A DNA stretch of 64,000 nt from Apium graveolens (Eukaryota; Streptophyta; Magnoliopsida; Apiales; Apiaceae), in NCBI RefSeq assembly GCF_009905375.1, contig NW_027417198.1:88002-152001 (forward strand), in the 5' to 3' direction. Position numbers and translations under genes: made by a program. Shown piece by piece: positions 1-11,100 of this stretch; the first letter of the stretch is position 1; each line of letters starts with the position of its first letter. The notes below the pieces were generated by a model. The model had not been told where the DNA came from. It searched no databases and worked only from the letters and a program-made list of their open reading frames with translations.

Positions 1-657
1 GCATCTTTTGAAATTCCATTTTACAGTGGCTTCTCAGTATAAGTGAGTCACGACTGCTTATCAGAGTTTATGTTACTATCAGAGTATTTCTCCAATAATC
101 ATAGAGTGTGAAAAGTCACCAAGAAAAATTTATTTTGCTTTTCTAATGCATATTACTTAATACCAGCAATGCACTTGGGTCTTCCCTTCCACATTTTTAC
201 TCTAGATCTCAAAGGAGTACCTGATTTTTATTTCTTTTCTTTTCCTTTTCTTTTGATAAGTGAGGCTTATCAACACTTAGTACATCCACCAGATTTACTA
301 ACATCAGAACTTAACAGATAAGAAGCATTATTCTAGTTTTTGACTTAGTAATAAGAAACACAAAGTAAACTTAACTAAGCTCAATATCAGAATTTGCTTG
401 TGTTAAAAGTTTTCCACATAAACAATTACTTCAAACATGGGATCTTTAGTATATTAAAGACTACTAGTTCAACATCTAGCACAATTATCCTCATTGGATT
501 GAATAGTCACAGAATCATTCATATCACTATCAGAGTTTAGAAATTCACATCAGACAACAATCAGCACTTAAGCAATTTTTCAATTTAAGCACAGAATATA
601 CAAAGATAGTAATATTTGTAAATACTGATCATAAAGTCTGATGTATCAGAACATAAA
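1..657 (-). other. Spacer between pol and ORF3 of Sire A1
   Basis: No ORF. AT-rich sequence downstream of the pol stop, nearly identical to 60425-61071 in A3. It contains scattered variants of the family word (plus strand TCAGAACTT, ATCAGAGTTT, TCAGAATTT). In other Sire elements this is the space that leads to ORF3. Confidence 0.7.
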
Positions 658-2356
658 CTAAGCAGATTTAGAGAAAGTACCTGAAACCATTCCAAGTTCA
701 TTTACCAATCTTGTAAAAGTAGCTTCACACGGTGGTTTTGTGAAGATATCTGCTAGTTGTTGATCTGTGGGAACAAAATGCAATTCCACTGTACCTTCAT
801 CCACATATTCCCTTATGAAGTGGTACCTAATGCTGATGTGCTTTGTCATTGAGTGTTGAACTGGATTACCTGTTATAGCAATAGCACTTTGATTATCACA
901 GTAAATAGGGATTTAGAAAATTCTAACCCATAATCCAGTAACTGATTCTTCATCCAAAGAATCTGTGCACAACAGCTTCCTGCAGCAATGTATTCTGCTT
1001 CTGCAGTTGATGTGGAAATTGACTTCTGTTTCTTGCTAAACCAAGAAACCAATCTGCCTCCAAGAAATTGGCAGCTTCCACTTGTGCTTTTCCTGTCAAT
1101 TTTGCATCCTGCAAAATCTGCATCTGAGTAACCTATTAGCTTAAAGTTTGATTCTCTAGAATACCACAATCCCAGATCAGCCGTACCCTTAAAATACTTA
1201 AAAATTCTTTTCACAGCTATTAAGTGAGGTTCTCTTGGATCTGCTTGAAATCTTGCACAAAGACAGGTAGCATACATGATATCAGATCTACTTGTAGTTA
1301 GATAGAGTAGAGAGCCAATCATACCTCTGTAATCAGTAATATCTACTGATATACCAGTATCCTTATCCAACTTAGTTGCAGTGGCCATAGGAGTGGATGC
1401 ACTTGAAAAATCCTGCATTCTAAATTTCTTCAACAAATTTCTGGTGTAAGATTGATAAATAAAAGTTCCTTCTTCATTCTGCTTGACTTGAAGGCCCAGA
1501 AAATAGTTAAGTTCTCCCATCATACTCATTTGATATCTTGACTACATCAGCTTGGCAAACTTCTTACAAAGTCTGTAATTTTAGAACCAAAAATGATATC
1601 ATCAATATATATTTGCACCAAAAGTAAGTCCTTTACATGGTTGAGGTAGAATAATATTTTGTCAATAGTCCCTCTGTTAAATCCACTTTCCAGAAGAAAC
1701 TGAGCTAATGTCTCATACCATGCTCTTGGAGCTTGCTTAAGGCCAAAAACTGCTTTATCAAGCCTGTATACATGATTGGGAAATTTGGGATCTACAAAGC
1801 CTGGAGGTTGTTCAACATATACCTCTTCTTCCAATTCTCCATTGAGAAAAGCACTTTTCACATCCATTTGAAAGACTTTAAACTTCTTGTGAGCAGCATA
1901 AGCCAAAAATATTCTTATGGCTTCTAATCTAGCAACTAGTGCAAATGTTTAATCATAATCAATTCCCTCCTGTTGAGAGTATCCTTTTGCAGCCAGCCTT
2001 GCTTTGTTCCTTGTATTTATGCCATCACTGTCAGTTTTATTTCTGAACACCCACTTTGTACCAACAACAGACTTGTTCTTTGGTCTTGGCACTAGGGTCC
2101 AGACTTTATTTCTTTCAAATTCATTTAACTCTTCTTGCATTGCCTGCACCCAATCAGCATCTTGAAGAGCTTCTTCCACTTTCTTTGGTTTAGTCTGAGA
2201 AAGAAAAGAATGATAGAGGCATTCATTTGATGTAGTTGTTCTAGTTCTGACAACTGCATCAGGATTTCCAATAATTAAGTCAGGTGTATGTGCTTTAGTC
2301 CACTTTCTTGCAGATGGAAGGTTTTCTCTAGAACTGGATGCTCCCCCACGATCCAT
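658..2356 (-). pseudogene. Sire A1 reverse transcriptase and RNase H, broken
   Basis: Copia-type RVT_2 followed by RNase H, in at least four frame segments (2356-1949, 1906-1547, 1529-873, 849-658). Recognisable blocks are the RT start around [50 protein letters not shown], the catalytic YIDDIIFG (usually YVDD in this lineage), YFLGLQVKQ, and RNase H blocks [33 protein letters not shown] and TKHISIRYHFIRE, then the end ADIFTKP. It copies element RNA into DNA in other, intact members. Frame breaks near 1940, 1535 and 860 make this copy inactive. Compare A3, 61072-62772. Confidence 0.92.
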
Positions 2357-3555
2357 GCTGTCTCCATCAACATTTTTTGATGCTCCCCTGAAATTATGCT
2401 CTCTGAGTTGGATCCTTCAGAATTTGAGTTTTCAGAAATATCAGAACATGAGTTTCCAGAATTATCAGAACTTGGCCCATCAGAACTTGACGAATCAGAA
2501 CTTGAAGAGCCTGTTGTGGGTTCTGATGCTTCTTGAGATGTGGTTGTATCTTTAGTATGCTCCCCCTGCACAGGTGCATCTTCTTTTGGCGTAGTCACCA
2601 CAGTTTCAATGACATAAGAGTTTAATCCATCAGAGTTTGTAGTATCAGGTTTTAGACTGTCATGAGTTACAGAATCAGAATTTAAAGCTTCATTTTCAAA
2701 TCTCAGCTGATCATGATCATTGAAATCTTCAAGTCCAGTAATCTTCTTATCATCAAAAGAGGAATTGATAGATTCCATGACAACCCTTGTTCTTAAATTG
2801 TAGACTCTGAAGGCTTTTGTAAAAAGTGGATTTCCAACAAAAATTCCTTCATCAGCTATTAGATCAATTTTAGATAGTTGTTCGGGATGAGTCTTAAGAA
2901 CAAAACACTTGCATCCAAATACATGAAAATACTTCAGATTTGGCTTCTTTTTCTTCACCATCTCATATGGTGCTTTTCCATGCTTGTTGATAAGTGTTGA
3001 ATTCTGAGTAAAATAAGCAATCTGCACAGCTTCAGCCCAAAAGTAGGTTGACAACTTTGCTTCATCAAGCATAGTTCGTGCAGCTTCAATAAGAGTTCTA
3101 TTTTTTCTTTCAACAACTCCATTTTGCTGTGGAATTCCAAGAGCATAAAATTCCTGCTTTATTCCATGGTTTTTGCAGAACTCTTCCATGATCAAGTTCT
3201 TGAACTCAGTGCCATTATCACTTCTTATGATCTTCACAGAATCTTTGACCAATTTATCCAGTTGTTTGATATGATTAATCAAGATAGATGCAGTTTCACT
3301 TTTTGTGTGCAAGAAATACACCCATGTGTATCTGGTGAACTCATCCACTATGAGCATAACATATTTCTTCTTTACAATAGACATGACACTCACTGGACCA
3401 AATAGATCAACATGTAGTAGGTGATAAGTCTCAAAAATTGATGATTTAGTCTTGCTCTTGAATGAAGATTTTCTTTGTTTTGCCTTCTGACATGAATCAC
3501 AAAGGCCATCAGGAGCAAATACTGATTTTGGCAGTCCTCTCACAAGATCTTTCAT
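2275..3555 (-). pseudogene. Sire A1 integrase and acidic Ser/Asp linker
   Basis: A 426-codon open segment. It begins with the last pair of the integrase zinc finger (CDSCQKAKQRK), then the catalytic core: first D in LLHVDLFGP, second D in IRSDNGTEF, and E in [10 protein letters not shown]. These are the DDE residues that join element DNA to the target. After the core comes a C-terminal region (VFGCKCFVL) and a low-complexity Ser/Asp/Glu linker before RT. Much of that linker is encoded by repeats of the family word AAGTTCTGAT, which reads as Ser-Ser-Asp. A frame change near 2400 separates it from RT. Confidence 0.92.
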
Positions 3556-3603
3556 GACAAGTTCATTTATATTGTTAAAATTTAAATGAAAGAGTTTCTT
3601 GTG

Positions 3604-4026
3604 CTAATCCCAACTTTCTTCAATTGATGCTCTACTCAACAGATAGATTGCAGAACCATCAGTACTTGTTGAAAGCTTGGCTTCATATATGTTACCATGC
3701 CTGTATCCTTTCAGAACAACTTTGCCTGCAGATTTGCTTATAACTTCACAATGTTCTTCAAAGAAATCCACATGATAACCTCTGTCACAGATTTGACTCA
3801 CACTCAGCAGATTGTGTTTAAGTCCTGAGACCAGAGCTACTTTTTCAGTGATGACATTCCCAAGATTGATTTTGCCATATCCCATAGTTTTTCCAATGTT
3901 GCCATCTCCGTAAGAAACACCTGGGCCAGCATTCTCCACCAAGTCTAATAGCAGGGCTTTATTTCCAGTCATATGTCCTGAACATCCACTGTCCAGAACT
4001 AGGATGTTATTCCTGTTTCTCTGCAA
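3604..4026 (-). pseudogene. Sire A1 aspartic protease and pre-integrase region
   Basis: Retropepsin with active-site DSG in VLDSGCSGHMTGN, then the strands GPGVSYGDGN and [17 protein letters not shown] typical of copia proteases, and the start of the pre-integrase domain up to a stop at 3604-3606. It would cut the Gag-Pol polyprotein inside the particle. Two in-frame stops (TAG 4039-4041 and TGA 4027-4029) separate it from the gag-side linker. The bases just before the open part read TGTGATTGCAG, which looks like a splice acceptor; see findings. Confidence 0.88.
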
Positions 4027-4038
4027 TCACAAAGACCA

Positions 4039-4572
4039 CTAATGATTAGTTTTAAGGACCCAGACTTGCTTGGATCTTTTTGCCTTTTTAAGTTTGTTAA
4101 CATTTGCAGCGGATTTAGCATCAGAGTTTATGCTAACAGTTTTCTTATCAGAATTTGCAATATCAGACTTTGCATTAGAACTTATACTAGAAGGAATAAT
4201 GCTAACTTTCTTTACAGAAGGTTTTATTTGATAATAATCATAGTACAAACTATGATATTCCTTACAAGTATAAATGGAATGCCATAAACTATCACAATGA
4301 AAACAAGGATTTTGTGGCTTATATCTAACAGACTGACTCTTAACTCCTGACTTTGAAGGTAAGAAGTTTATGTTCTTATTCTTCCTGCAAAAAGAAGCCA
4401 GATGGTTAGAGTTTCCACAATTATGACATGTTTTTCTAGGAGCATTAGGACCAGGCTTATAATTGTTACTTTTGTTCACACCTTCCTTTACATTCCTATT
4501 TTTCCTAGGTGGTTTTACCTTGTTTACATTCTTAACATCTTTCAGCTTATGTTTAAGCTGCTTCTTAGTCAT
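4039..4572 (-). pseudogene. Sire A1 Gag-side linker with two extra zinc knuckles
   Basis: An open segment of 177 codons between Gag and protease. It is Lys/Asn-rich and carries two further knuckles of the CX2CX4HX4C pattern, CHNCGNSNHLASFC and CFHCDSLWHSIYTC. It ends in KQVWVLKTNH and a TAG stop. Element B has a homologous block (45140-45946) with one such knuckle and the matching end ETWVPKST. The knuckles suggest RNA binding by the capsid polyprotein; the function is inferred from the motif only. Confidence 0.8.
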
Positions 4573-4689
4573 TAAGCCTATGTTAACTTCAGTTGGCTTA
4601 TCCTGTTTAGGTTTGTCAGAAGTTACTTCCTCCTTAACTTCTGGTTTCTCAATATCAGAGTTTGCAGTTACAAACTTAACAAGATTTAT

Positions 4690-6365
4690 CTTTGGTTTTT
4701 GTTTAACAACTATAGCTCAGTTTCTACAGTTCTCTTACTGTTCTTATCATCTCCATAACCTAAGCCCTCTTTCCAGTTTCCACTACTAAGAATATCTTGA
4801 GTTGCTTTATCAGAGTTAGTCCAAGTCCTGATAATCTCTCTTTCCTTTTCTAACTCAGTTTTTAGAGATTCATTCATTTTTAACACTTCATCCCTAACAT
4901 AAAAGGCATCATCTCTATCTTTCTGAGTTTGATGGAACATGACTAACTCTTTTTCTAAATAATCATTCCTCTTTTTATAAGCAAGATTTTCATAAGTTAA
5001 TCTTTCACATGTTAAAGTTTGATCTTTATAACTAATGAACATGGTTTTAAGATATCTTCTCAACTCAGTAATATCATCAGTATTAAAGGCATAAGTAGTT
5101 TGAGGTACCTTTAAGTCAGCAGTATCAGAAATGCTATCAGCATTTGTCATCAAGGCATAGTTTTCCTCATCCTCAAAATCTGAAGCATCTGACCAGCTTT
5201 TCTTCTTTGTGACAAGAGCCTTGCATTTGTCACTCTTCCCTTTTCTGCAATCAGGAGAATATGTGGCCTTTCTCACCACAGTTGTAGCATTTAACATTTG
5301 AGTAATCTCCTATGTCAGACTTTCCTCCTTTGCCTTCAGATTTTCTGAAACCTTTCTTTTCAGAACTTGCACCTTTCCTGGAAAACTTCTTTCCTCTTCT
5401 GAATTTTCTGTATGCAATCTTTGTGATTCCTTTTACCATAAGAGCACACAGCTTCATCATCTCTTCATCGGGGTCTATCTCAGATATACTTTCAGTTTCT
5501 GAGTCATCATCACTATCAGAACTTGATGACTCAGTATTAGACTTTGTGATGAGAGCTTTCTCCTTTGCCTTCCTTTGAGGCAGCAACTTTGGGACTTTCC
5601 TCCTCAGCCACAAAAGCAACTTTCCTTGACTTTCTTCCATTCCTCTTGCTTCTTTGTTCCATCTCAAGTTCATGAGTCTTGAGCATCCCATAAATTTCAT
5701 CAAGAGTTGTTTCATCAAGATTATAGTTGTCTCTTATTATTGTGGCCTTCAAATCCCATCTTTCAGGAAGTGCTAACAGGAATTTAAGATTTGAATCTTC
5801 AATATCATACTCTTTGTCAACTAGTGACAAATCATTCAAGAGTTTGACAAATCTTTCATATAAATCAGTTAATGACTCATCAGGCTTTGAGTCAAAGTGC
5901 TCATATTCTTGAGTGAGTATAGTCTTCCTGTTCTTCTTGATTGAATCAGTTCCCTGACACCTTGTTTCCAAAGCAACCCATATCTCTTTTGCAGTCTTGC
6001 ATTGAATTACCCTGTTTGACATGACATTATCAATGGCACTATGCAGCAAGTGTCTTACCTTTGCATCCTTTGCAATCGATGAGATATCTTCAGCAGTGTA
6101 ATCACTTTTCTCCTTTGGTACAGACTTTTGCTGGCTGACCTGCAACTTCCACAGAGAGTTTGGTTGGCATATGTGGTCATTCATTAATCCTGTCGAGATA
6201 TTCTGGATCTGTAGCTTCCAGAAAGATAGCCATCTTCACTTTCCATATGGAATACTCAGAAGGTTTCAACATGGGAACTCTTATAGTCTCATATCGACTA
6301 TGGGTTATGGTTTTCGGAGGTTCTTCAGTTTTGGTGGGCTTGGTTGGAGTTTCTTCTTCAGACAT
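4690..6365 (-). pseudogene. Sire A1 gag, multiply frameshifted
   Basis: Capsid protein of the element. The start is the ATG at 6363-6365, about 40 bases after the primer site. The N-terminus has YSIWKVKMAIFLEA and the next segment has EIWVALETRCQGTD and YERFVKLLNDL, as in the UBN2/retrotran_gag family. The first zinc knuckle begins CYNCGEKGH (about 5255-5275) and is cut by a frameshift inside the knuckle. Four overlapping open segments (6365-6177, 6184-5537, 5718-5251, 5297-4710) show at least three frameshifts. The last part (5297-4710) is predicted coiled-coil-like, rich in Glu, Lys and Leu. Confidence 0.88.
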
Positions 6366-6406
6366 GATTGTTTTTGGATCTTAAACTGTTTGTGTGTTAA
6401 CAAATT

Positions 6407-6418
6407 GCTCTGATACCA
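6407..6418 (-). other. Primer binding site of Sire A1
   Basis: On the minus strand it reads TGGTATCAGAGC, complementary to the 3' end of plant initiator tRNA-Met, two bases inside the 5' LTR. This is the usual copia primer and fixes the element's orientation. Confidence 0.93.
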
Positions 6419-6420
6419 CT

Positions 6421-7026
6421 TGTTAGGTCACACACACTGTAGAAGGGGGTTGAATACAGTATTTAGCACAATCAAATTGAATATAAGAACTCAAGTAACA
6501 TAAAACAAATTTTATTCAACACAATAAACTCTGTTACAATATGGAACTGTCCTCTCTCAGTGATGAATAAATTATCACGAGAGCTGCTAGGGTTACAAAG
6601 AATAATAACTTCGATAATGATAACACTTATAGTGTAAACCCTATGCCTGTGTTTATATACTACATAGTTACAAGATAAATTCTAATTGATATGGAATATA
6701 ATTATGCTTCCTAAAATATATCAACTAGTTATCTTTTCTTCCAAGTATTTTATTCTTCATAGAATTCTTTCTTCAAGCATAATTCTTTTTGTCTTAGTCT
6801 CGATCTTCTTTCCTTTCAATCAGCCGCCTGTCTTATCTGAAAGTCATCTTAAGTCCTGATATTATCTCCTGATAAATATCTTCTGATCACTTAAGTTCTG
6901 ATAACTTAAGTTATGTCTTCAGTATAAGTGCTCATTTCCAGTTAAGTACTGATTTGTCATGTTAAGTAAGATCTGAAAACTAAACACAAATCATATTGCA
7001 CATGACATTATCAAATATATCTAACA
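6421..7026 (-). repeat. 5' LTR of Sire A1
   Basis: 606 bp, bounded by TGTTAG and CTAACA inverted ends. It shares its sequence with the LTRs at 38932-39521 and 40893-41494. The outer (U3) half is dense in the words TTAAGTTCTGAT and CCTGATAT. The R-U5 end holds the block GTAGAAGGGGGTTGAATACA found in all Sire LTRs here. Confidence 0.93.
6651..6659 (-). promoter_or_regulatory. TATA box of Sire A LTR promoter
   Basis: On the minus strand TATATAAAC, about 240 bp before the end of the LTR. The same spot in the A2 and A3 LTRs keeps a similar TATATAAA string. It probably positions transcription of the genomic RNA. Confidence 0.55.
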
Positions 7027-7031
7027 GGTTA

Positions 7032-7523
7032 CTATTCATCAAACGTTTTACAAAGTCTCAAAAATTCGAGTTGTTACGCTTACACTGTGGGTAGACTTTT
7101 TGGTTGCGAAGTAGTTATGGATGAAGATCATATTCTTGCAGACTCTATGGCTGGAACTTTAGCTGACTTGGCACAAGTTACTAATAGGGAGGAGACATGT
7201 CATGAACAGGATGAGATTCTTGCTGAATCTACTAATTATTTTGAGGCCCTTCATAATATCACAGAAGAAGAACAAAATGAGTTGTTGCAGACACTGTCTT
7301 CTCCAAACAAAAAGAGGAAAAACAAAAACCGGGGAGGTTCCAATTCTAACAGGACCGGAATGTGGTAGTAGCCCTTGATACTCCTTTGCAAGAACATAAA
7401 GCTCATATGGTTCAATTAGGGTCTATGGTGTGCGATGCTTCTATAGATCATTCTAAAATCCCTAGCAAGAAAAGTGCTTGGTTGGCTGGACGCCAACCAA
7501 CCACCTCTATCTCTCATCAATGA
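7032..7523 (+). pseudogene. LINE ORF1 C-terminal remnant
   Basis: The remaining end of the LINE ORF1 protein: an acidic stretch (7087-7368) ending in a basic KKRKNKNRG tract, then after a stop and frame change a tail ending at TGA 7521-7523. That stop overlaps the ATG of ORF2 (ATGA, 7520-7523), a spacing consistent with coupled reading of the two ORFs. ORF1 proteins of plant LINEs bind RNA. No zinc knuckle is visible in this fragment, so the assignment rests on its position. Confidence 0.6.
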
Positions 7524-7868
7524 ATATTTCCTCATGGAATGTCATGGGTCTGAATAAGAGCTCTCATCATAAGGAAGTGCTCAATTTTATTGCTTCTAAT
7601 CATTTAAGTTTTTTTATGTTGTATTGAGACTAGAGTTAAAATTTCTAACTCATACGCTATATCTAAGAAAAATAACAAAATTTTGGATTGGCTCTTCAAC
7701 TATGAGCACCATGATAATGGTAGGTTATGGATTGGGTGGGATCCTAATATTTGGCATATTTCTGTGCACTCTAAATATGCCCAACAAATCACTTATTTTG
7801 TGAATTTTAGTGAAAAACAGATACATTGCATGCTCACCTTTGTTTATGCTTGTAACAAGCCTGACCAG
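7520..7868 (+). pseudogene. LINE ORF2 endonuclease, N-terminal part
   Basis: It starts MNISSWNVMGLNKS, the standard opening of LINE apurinic endonuclease domains (SWNxxGLN). A frame break near 7612 precedes the ET of the catalytic block. The open stretch 7683-7874 holds DWLFNYEHHDNGRLWIGWDP, matching the GRIWVLWDP block of the family. The domain nicks target DNA to start reverse transcription. The copia element splits it at 7869. Confidence 0.8.
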
Positions 7869-8098
7869 TGTTAAGTTTAGTCAAATAATTGTCCTGTTTT
7901 TCAGCATTGTTTTCTAGTAGTCGTTAGTTTTGTGTTAGTTTGAGTCAGTCAAGTTTGTTTCCTGATTTGTAGTACTAGTTGCTTAGTTCTAGCAGTAGTG
8001 GGTAGTGCACTAGTTTCTATCTATTTATTCAGTTGTTTTTCATCATCAATAATACAAGTTATTGTTCTCAGAGTTGTTATCTACTTCTAAATTTAACA
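7869..8098 (+). repeat. 5' LTR of short-LTR copia element
   Basis: 230 bp, TGTTAAGTTTAG to ATTTAACA. Compare 11977-12207. Confidence 0.95.
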
Positions 8099-8100
8099 CT

Positions 8101-8112
8101 TGGTATCAGAGC
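8101..8112 (+). other. Primer binding site of short-LTR copia element
   Basis: TGGTATCAGAGC, complementary to initiator tRNA-Met, two bases after the 5' LTR. Confidence 0.93.
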
Positions 8113-8128
8113 GGTAACCTGAAAGAAG

Positions 8129-11100
8129 ATGGGTTCAGAAGCCAGTTTTATGGGAGCCTCCATTCCTAAGTTCGACGGTGACTACGATCATTGGAGTATG
8201 GTCATGAAGAATCTCCTTCGATCCAAGGAGTATTGGATTGCTGTTGAATCAGGCTACACAGAACCAGAGAGCAGGAACAAGATGTCAGCAGCGGAGATCA
8301 CGAGTCTGGAGGAGATGAAACTGAAGGATTTGAAGGCTAAGAATTACTTATTCCAGTCGCTTGATAAGTCAATTCTTAAGACAATCACTCAGAAGGAAAT
8401 GTCTAAACAGCTCTGGGACTCTATGAAGCTGAAGTGTCAAGGAAATGATCGTGTGAAAAGGGCTCAACTCAATCGCTTGCGACGGGATTTTGAGGTCTTG
8501 GCAATGAAGCAGGGTGAATCGATCACAGACTACTTTAGAAGAGTAATGACGGTAGCAAACGACATGAGGAATTATGGGGAAAAGGTGCATGATGTCAAGA
8601 TCATTGAGAAGATCTTAAGAACTCTTACAGACAAGTGGAACTATATTGTTTATTCCATTGAGGAAGCCAAGGACATAGATCAACTATCTGTGGATGCCTT
8701 GCAAAGCTCTCTGCTTGTTCATGAGCAGAAGTTCAAAGGAAGTGGAGAAGATGAACATGCCTTGAAGGTGACTCATGGTGAGAAATATGGTGGAAGGGGA
8801 CTGCGTTCTACTTTTCGAGGAGGTCGAGGACAAGGTAGAGGCAGAGGTCGCCAATCATGGAACAAAGAAACTGTTGAGTGTTACAAGTGTCATAAACTTG
8901 GGCACTTTCAGTACGAATGTCAAGCAAATTATGCAGGTTTGGAAGAATCTGAAGAAATGGTACTAATGGCGTATGTTGACGGGCTTGGAGGTGAACAAGA
9001 TGTTGCATGGTATATTGATTCGGGTTGTAGCAATCACATGTGTGGAGACTCATCTTTATTCTGTGATCTGGAAGAAGGGCTAAACAAGGTGGTTAGATTG
9101 GGGAATTCCACAAGCATGAATGTTGGTGGAAAAGGAAGTGTTCGATTGAATATCAAAGGAGTTAATCATCTGGTTCAAGATGTGTTCTATGTGCCTGGGT
9201 TGAAGAACAATCTTCTTTCTGTTGGACAGCTGCAAGAGAAGGGCTTGTCTGTGCTAATACAATCAAATGAGTGTCGAATTGATCACAACACAAAGGGCTT
9301 AGTTTTCAAAACCACCATGACAGCAAATCGGATGTTTGTGTTGTTTTCGAAATCTCAGTCACTCAAGGAAGAAAAAGAAGATTGTTTTCAAGCAATCACT
9401 GAAGACATGACTCATCTCTGGCACCGAAGATTTGGTCACCTCAACTACAAAGGATTGCAGACTTTGCAAACAAAAGGCATGGTACGAGGCTTACAAAATT
9501 TTCTGCCAGTGACAAGGTGTGCACTGATTGTCTAAAAGGAAAACAGCATCGAGATGTCATTCCAAAAAGAAGCACATGGAGAGCATCAATCAAGTTGGAA
9601 TTAATTCATGTTGACATTTGTGGTCCAATCTCTCCGATTTCAGAAGGCAAAAAGAGATACTTTATCAGTTTTATTGATGACTATAATAGGAAAGCATGGG
9701 TTTACTTTCTTTCCTATATATCAGATGCTTTCAATATCTTTAAGTTATATAAAGCTTTGGTTGAAAAAGAAGCGGGTGGAGGTGTGTCTATCAAATGTCT
9801 CAGAACAGATCGTGGTGGTGAATTCAACTCAGATGAGTTCAAGGAATACTGTGCAGTGAATGGGATCAAGAGACAATTAACGGCGGCATACACACCACAA
9901 CAGAATGGCGTTGCGGAGCGTAAGAATAGAACTGTGATGAATATGGTAAGGAGCTTATTGATTGAGAAAAATGTTCCAAGGAGGTTCTGGGCTGAGGCAG
10001 TGAACTGGGCATTCTATGTTCTTAATAGATAGGCAGTGTCAGTAGAGGAAATAACGCCAGAGGAAGCTTGGTGTGGAATGAAGCCGTCAGTCAAGCATTT
10101 CAGAATTTTTGGCTGTATAGCACATGTTCATGTACCAGACGCACGACGAACAAAACTTGAAGACAAGAGTAGCTGCTGTGTTCTTTTTGGCGAAAGTGAA
10201 GAATCTAAGGCATATCGCCTGTACGATCCCACCTCTAAGAGAATTATTGTCAGTCGAGATGTTGTCTTTGAAGAAGATGGCCAATGGGATTGGAGAAGGG
10301 ACACTGAAGATGACAGCATATTTGATGTGGAATGGGAAGATAACACAAGTGAAAAGGAGGAGCAAACCACTGCTATGAATGAAGACGACAACATAGGTGG
10401 TGGTGGTGACGATGGAAATGCAGTCTCTCCTGTCATAGCAGCTCGAAACCGAAGAGCTCCGGGTTGGATGGATAACTATGTCTCTGGTGAAGGTCTTTCT
10501 GACGAAGAAGGCGAGGATGAGGAACAAACTCATTTATTCCTGTTCACTCATGTTACTACAACTGATCCTATTTTTTTTTACGAGGCAGTTAAAGATGAGA
10601 AATGGAGGACAGCCATGGATATTGAAATAAGCTCTATTGAGAAGAATAAAACATGGGATCTCATGGAACTGCCGGCAGGAGCAAAGAAAATAGGGGTCAA
10701 ATGGGTATATAAGACTAAGCTAAATGATCTGGGAGAGGTGCAAAAATACAAGGCTCATTTAGTCGCAAAAGGGTATGCTCAGGAATACGGAATTGACTAT
10801 AAAGAAGTGTATGCTCCTGTGGCTCGTATGGACACAGTACGAATGATCTTGGCTCTTGCTGCACAAAGGGGTTGGTGCGTGTTTCAGCTGGACGTCAAGT
10901 CAGCCTTTCTTCATGGGAAGTTAACAGAAAGTGTATATGTGGAGCAGCCGAAGTTAACAGAAAGTGTAAATATTTGATCATTAGTTTGTATGTTGACGAT
11001 CTAATATTTACAGGGGATGATGAACGCATGATATCTGATTTTAAGAGCTCGATGATGAGGGAGTTTGAGATGACAGATTTGGGTAAAATGAGGTATTTTC

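Larger units (their letters stand above)
1..7026 (-). mobile_element. Sire-type Ty1/copia element A1, 5' two thirds
   Basis: Minus-strand LTR retrotransposon cut by the left edge of the window. Reading down from 7026 it has a 5' LTR, a tRNA-Met primer site, gag, a zinc-knuckle linker, protease, integrase, RT and RNase H in copia order, then a spacer. ORF3 and the 3' LTR should lie to the left of base 1. Every coding block is split by frameshifts or stops, so the copy is dead. It matches element A3 (60425-64000) base for base with small indels. The five bases after its LTR (GGTTA, 7027-7031) would be the target duplication, but its partner is outside the window. The element lies in the ORF1 region of a LINE. 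Confidence 0.93.

Noticed and set aside
8101..8112. tRNA-like string TGGTATCAGAGC as a tRNA gene fragment
   Set aside because: It is the retrotransposon primer binding site; it recurs only next to 5' LTRs and no tRNA cloverleaf surrounds it.
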